Assembly: GCF_018687275.1 (NCBI RefSeq)
Contig: NZ_CP061287.1
Coordinates: 1,798,001 to 1,862,000, forward strand
Source: Polynucleobacter sp. MWH-Aus1W21
Lineage (GTDB): Bacteria > Pseudomonadota > Gammaproteobacteria > Burkholderiales > Burkholderiaceae
Direction of reading: 5' to 3'
DNA length: 64,000 nucleotides
Each line of letters starts with the position of its first letter. Positions within the stretch are counted from its first letter, which is position 1. The notes under the pieces were generated by a model. It saw nothing but the letters and a program-made list of their open reading frames with translations. It was not told the DNA's origin and made no database searches. Positions 61,436 through 64,000 of the stretch are shown in pieces. The position numbers and the translations under genes are program-made.

Positions 61436-62278
61436 ATGAGCCCGAAATCCCGGCTGTACACGCTTGTAAAGGCATGGAAGAACAAGCCCTTCCACGAAGT
61501 ACGAGACGCCTGTGGCGACCCCTGGCTTGGCCTTAGCAGCCAAGCTCTCGAAGAACATCAATCCTGGTCCAAACGACAAGCGATTAGCCATGAACCTATT
61601 TTTAACTGCAAGGGAACAAAACTGACAGGATCCTTATTTAAACCATTGCTTGCCGCATCAGATATGCAGCTACTGCGCTTATTTATGGAAGGTCTAGATA
61701 CCGTTTCGTACTGGTATCGTAGCGGTCGCTTTATTCCTGGCATTCTGCCAATGCCAACTCACGCCTTAGCCTCAAGTAGCTATGTAGATGCAATGAGCGA
61801 ATTGATTTTGAACTCGCGCCTACCAGTTGGGTTGGTTGCAATAGGCATTCAATCTACCCCAGACCCTGCCATCGTGGATTCCTGCAAGGAGGGTTTTCTT
61901 CGCATGCGAAGACTAGGTGTCTTGCTACATTTGTTAAATTTCTGCGGCAGTGCCGAGGAGTTGCATTGGATTACTGAAATGCAAATAGAAGGGGTGCATA
62001 TTGATATAAGCAAACTTCGTGAGAAAGACCTAGGCAGTGATGTGCTATCTCATTTAAGGCAATCACCCTACTCACCCGCACAAATTTATGCGAGCAACAT
62101 TGGCTTAGTAAAAGATTTAGAAAATGCGTCAACACTCATTGCAGATCATGCTTATGGGGGACTCATGATGGCGCCAGTCAGTCGTCATCAAATGATTCAA
62201 ATAAATGATAGCCGTATCGCTAAAGCCATTTTTTCGCTTCACCCTCATCAACCCCAAAACCAAAACGGAGACAAGTAA
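61436..62278 (+). CDS. Degenerate EAL-domain protein, probable non-catalytic signalling regulator
   Basis: A 280-residue protein with the layout of an EAL (c-di-GMP phosphodiesterase) domain but without its catalytic residues. About 50 N-terminal residues precede EPIFNCKGTKLTG, which corresponds to the opening strand. GSLFK stands where GxEAL is expected. GVLLHLLNFCGSAEEL (161-176) aligns at equal length with the usual GVRIALDDFGTGYSSL, losing both metal-binding aspartates. HIDIS replaces KIDRS. ASNIGL replaces AEGVET. GGLMMAP resembles the QGYLFSKP end. An ATG lies at 61430, but GGAG at 61425-61428 is well spaced only for the ATG at 61436. The stop shares one base with the next ATG (TAATG). 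Confidence 0.72.
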   Translation: MSPKSRLYTLVKAWKNKPFHEVRDACGDPWLGLSSQALEEHQSWSKRQAISHEPIFNCKGTKLTGSLFKPLLAASDMQLLRLFMEGLDTVSYWYRSGRFIPGILPMPTHALASSSYVDAMSELILNSRLPVGLVAIGIQSTPDPAIVDSCKEGFLRMRRLGVLLHLLNFCGSAEELHWITEMQIEGVHIDISKLREKDLGSDVLSHLRQSPYSPAQIYASNIGLVKDLENASTLIADHAYGGLMMAPVSRHQMIQINDSRIAKAIFSLHPHQPQNQNGDK

Positions 62279-62901
62279 TGAGAAAACGCGTGATGTTGGT
62301 AGATGACCATCCAGCAATGCTGATGGCCCTTAAGAGTATGTTGCAAGACCAGTTGTTATTTGAGATTGCAGGGCAAGCTCAAAATGGAGAGGAGTGCCTC
62401 AGATCTATGAAAGAAGTGAATCCCAATATGGTCATTCTAGATTTGGATATGCCCAAGACCGATGGGTTTGATGTGATCCGCCGTATTGGCCTTATGTATC
62501 CCGATGTCCGCATGTTAGTTCTCTCTAGTATGGATGAAGCGGTATATGGAGGGCGGGTACGCTCTTTAGGTGGGCATGGTTTTGTGAATAAAACTGCAGG
62601 GGCAGATGTTATCTTGGCCGCCTGCGTTGCTATATCGCAAGGTTATAACTTTTTCACTCATGGCAAGAATGGCAATAGCTCATTAAGTGACAACGATAAG
62701 CTTGCATTGATTTCTGATCGTGAATTACAGGTCATGAAATATCTTGGCAAGGGCAACACTAATCAGCAGATTTCCGATATGTTGCATATCAGCAATAAAA
62801 CGGTGGCTACTTACAAGACTAGAGTCTTTGACAAACTTGGAATAAACAATATTGCCGACCTGATCTTGTTCTGTCGTATGAACAATATCATCGAAAGCTA
62901 A
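62278..62901 (+). CDS. LuxR/NarL-type response regulator, BvgA/EvgA-like
   Basis: A 207-residue regulator. Receiver domain: acidic pair Asp9-Asp10, phospho-acceptor Asp55 in ILDLDMP, Ser83/Ser84 in LSS, and Lys105. The C-terminal LuxR helix-turn-helix (SDRELQVMKYLGKGNTNQQI, then ISNKTVATYKTRVFDKLG) closely resembles BvgA and EvgA. GGAG lies 7 nt before the ATG, which overlaps the stop of the EAL-like gene by one base. The partner kinase starts 6 nt later. All phosphorylation residues are intact. Target genes are unknown, and autoregulation through the inverted repeat at 61311-61357 is a guess. Confidence 0.92.
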   Translation: MRKRVMLVDDHPAMLMALKSMLQDQLLFEIAGQAQNGEECLRSMKEVNPNMVILDLDMPKTDGFDVIRRIGLMYPDVRMLVLSSMDEAVYGGRVRSLGGHGFVNKTAGADVILAACVAISQGYNFFTHGKNGNSSLSDNDKLALISDRELQVMKYLGKGNTNQQISDMLHISNKTVATYKTRVFDKLGINNIADLILFCRMNNIIES

Positions 62902-62907
62902 AACAGT

Positions 62908-64000
62908 ATGCGTCGATCTATCGCCCGCACTACTTTCTTCATCCTACTAAATGGGATCCTAGGTAATGCCTATGCAAATTTGCTCAGCCCCGTTGAGCAA
63001 AGATGGATCGATGCCAATCCTGTAGTTCGTTTTAGCATTCATGAAAAATATGCTCCCTTTCTAGAATTTAATGACAAGGGTGAGGCGGGTGTTTTTCACA
63101 ATATCTTGATTAAGCTCAGTGAATTTACCAAGCAAGAATTTCTGCCTAGATGGCGTAAGAGTGATCAAGAAGGATTACAACAACTCGCCAATGGAGAAGT
63201 CGATTTCATTATTGATCCACCCACCATGGATGACGAATACTTAAAATTTGGCTCCCTATCAGAGGCAATTTTTTGGGGTCATGATGCGATTTTGACAAAG
63301 CGCTCAGAAATTAATGCGCCTATGGAACCAAGCAATATTGCCTACTTCGATCGTGGCTATGAAAACCCTCCATTACCCACTCACCCGCAATCAAGACTTT
63401 CTAGTCATACTGAGAAATTAGTCTTTGATCTAATCAAAAATGATATCGAAGCACTCGTCCTACCAGTTCGCCTAGCGCAACATATTATTCAGAAAGCTAA
63501 CAGTCAGGAATTGCAATTAAATGGCCTATATAACCGAGAACCCTTTGAATACCGCTGGCTAGTAACTCATCAGAACGAGGCTTTGCATGCCGTACTTGGC
63601 GGCTTTCTGAATCACTTAGACCCCATGGAATCACGCAATCTGTTTGCCCTTCATTCAAGTGAAGCCTGGGGGTATGCTGCCAAGTCCAATTTGCCGCAAC
63701 TTACGTGGATTAGCGTCTTATCGATCTTGCTGGTCGGGGCCTTGATGCTTTGGTACATAAAAAGAAACAATCAACTTCATACTCATCAAACTGAGAGACT
63801 CATGAATTCTAAAGAGCTTGCCGAAAAAGCGAATGCTGCAAAGTCTTCATTTCTAGCGACGATGAGCCATGAAATTCGTACGCCAATGAATGCTATTTTA
63901 GGGGTGCAAGAGCTATTGCTAAACAGTCCTCTCCCAAATAATGAAAAGGCATTACTCAAAAGCGCTCACTCATCAGCGGAGTCACTCCTAGGAATTCTTA
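62908..64000 (+). CDS. BvgS/EvgS-type sensor histidine kinase (5' part, cut by window end)
   Basis: The frame is open from the ATG at 62908 to the edge (364 codons). A signal peptide (RTTFFILLNGILGNAYA) is followed by a periplasmic domain like the solute-binding (Venus flytrap) modules of BvgS: LSPVEQRWIDANPVVRFSI at the start, then LANGEVDFIIDPP. A membrane helix lies at about 265-287. After a short coiled linker the HisKA H-box reads FLATMSHEIRTPMNAILG, with phospho-acceptor His321. There appears to be one flytrap domain and no PAS domain before the kinase. ATPase, receiver and Hpt domains would lie beyond the window; whether it is a hybrid kinase cannot be seen. Confidence 0.88.
   Translation, partial: MRRSIARTTFFILLNGILGNAYANLLSPVEQRWIDANPVVRFSIHEKYAPFLEFNDKGEAGVFHNILIKLSEFTKQEFLPRWRKSDQEGLQQLANGEVDFIIDPPTMDDEYLKFGSLSEAIFWGHDAILTKRSEINAPMEPSNIAYFDRGYENPPLPTHPQSRLSSHTEKLVFDLIKNDIEALVLPVRLAQHIIQKANSQELQLNGLYNREPFEYRWLVTHQNEALHAVLGGFLNHLDPMESRNLFALHSSEAWGYAAKSNLPQLTWISVLSILLVGALMLWYIKRNNQLHTHQTERLMNSKELAEKANAAKSSFLATMSHEIRTPMNAILGVQELLLNSPLPNNEKALLKSAHSSAESLLGIL

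Noticed and set aside
1..64000. Mobile elements, prophage, CRISPR, toxin-antitoxin or defence genes
   Set aside because: No transposase, integrase, repeat-spacer array, tRNA attachment site or small toxin-antitoxin pair is visible; gene content is housekeeping throughout apart from the loci listed.

Overview
The window looks like the chromosome of a betaproteobacterium of the order Burkholderiales. Protein flavour and gene order point to Polynucleobacter or a close relative; this is recognition and inference, since no search was possible. Supporting signs are the heat-shock order hrcA-hemH-grpE-dnaK-dnaJ, a DUF3579 protein, the hda-HAD-pcnB-folK-panB string, glcDEF, and three-gene pnt transhydrogenase. 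Genes are densely packed and almost all are housekeeping. I see no tRNA, rRNA, CRISPR array, insertion sequence or prophage.

Layout. 1-5.0 kb: clpS-clpA (clpA cut by the window edge), a cold-shock gene, a DUF192 protein, ppnP, argG, argF, a DUF3579 gene and rpsT. 5.2-9.3 kb: murJ, a SirB1-family gene, a DedA membrane protein and miaA. 9.3-15.7 kb: purM, an AI-2E-type permease, hda, a HAD phosphatase, pcnB, folK, panB. 15.7-24.5 kb: the heat-shock cluster (dnaJ, dnaK, grpE, hemH, hrcA on the minus strand) and divergent nadK-recN. 24.5-33.9 kb: glnE and a divergent yhdP-nitrilase-tldD run. 33.9-42 kb: DAHP synthase, a PduO-type adenosyltransferase, glcDEF-yggS-proC, ubiA. 42-49.7 kb: recG, queA-tgt-yajC-secD-secF. 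49.7-54.4 kb: purB-waaA, a glutathione S-transferase, mnmA. 54.5-58.3 kb: pntAA-pntAB-pntB and a DUF4239-like membrane protein. 58.3-61.1 kb: an unrecognised exported protein and groES-groEL. 61.4-64 kb: a three-gene signalling operon that runs off the edge.

Regulation can be read directly in the heat-shock genes. dnaK, grpE and groES each have a sigma-32-like promoter with the same 13-nt spacing. Only groES also carries a CIRCE operator, although the HrcA repressor is encoded in the dnaK cluster.

The most unusual locus is 61.3-64.0 kb. A protein with the layout of an EAL domain, but without its catalytic motifs, is translationally coupled to a BvgA/EvgA-type response regulator, which is followed by a BvgS/EvgS-type sensor kinase. 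The leader has a 10-bp inverted repeat around a TATAAT box and a stem that would hide the first gene's ribosome binding site. It recalls BvgR next to BvgAS in Bordetella, but with the EAL-like gene first in the same operon.
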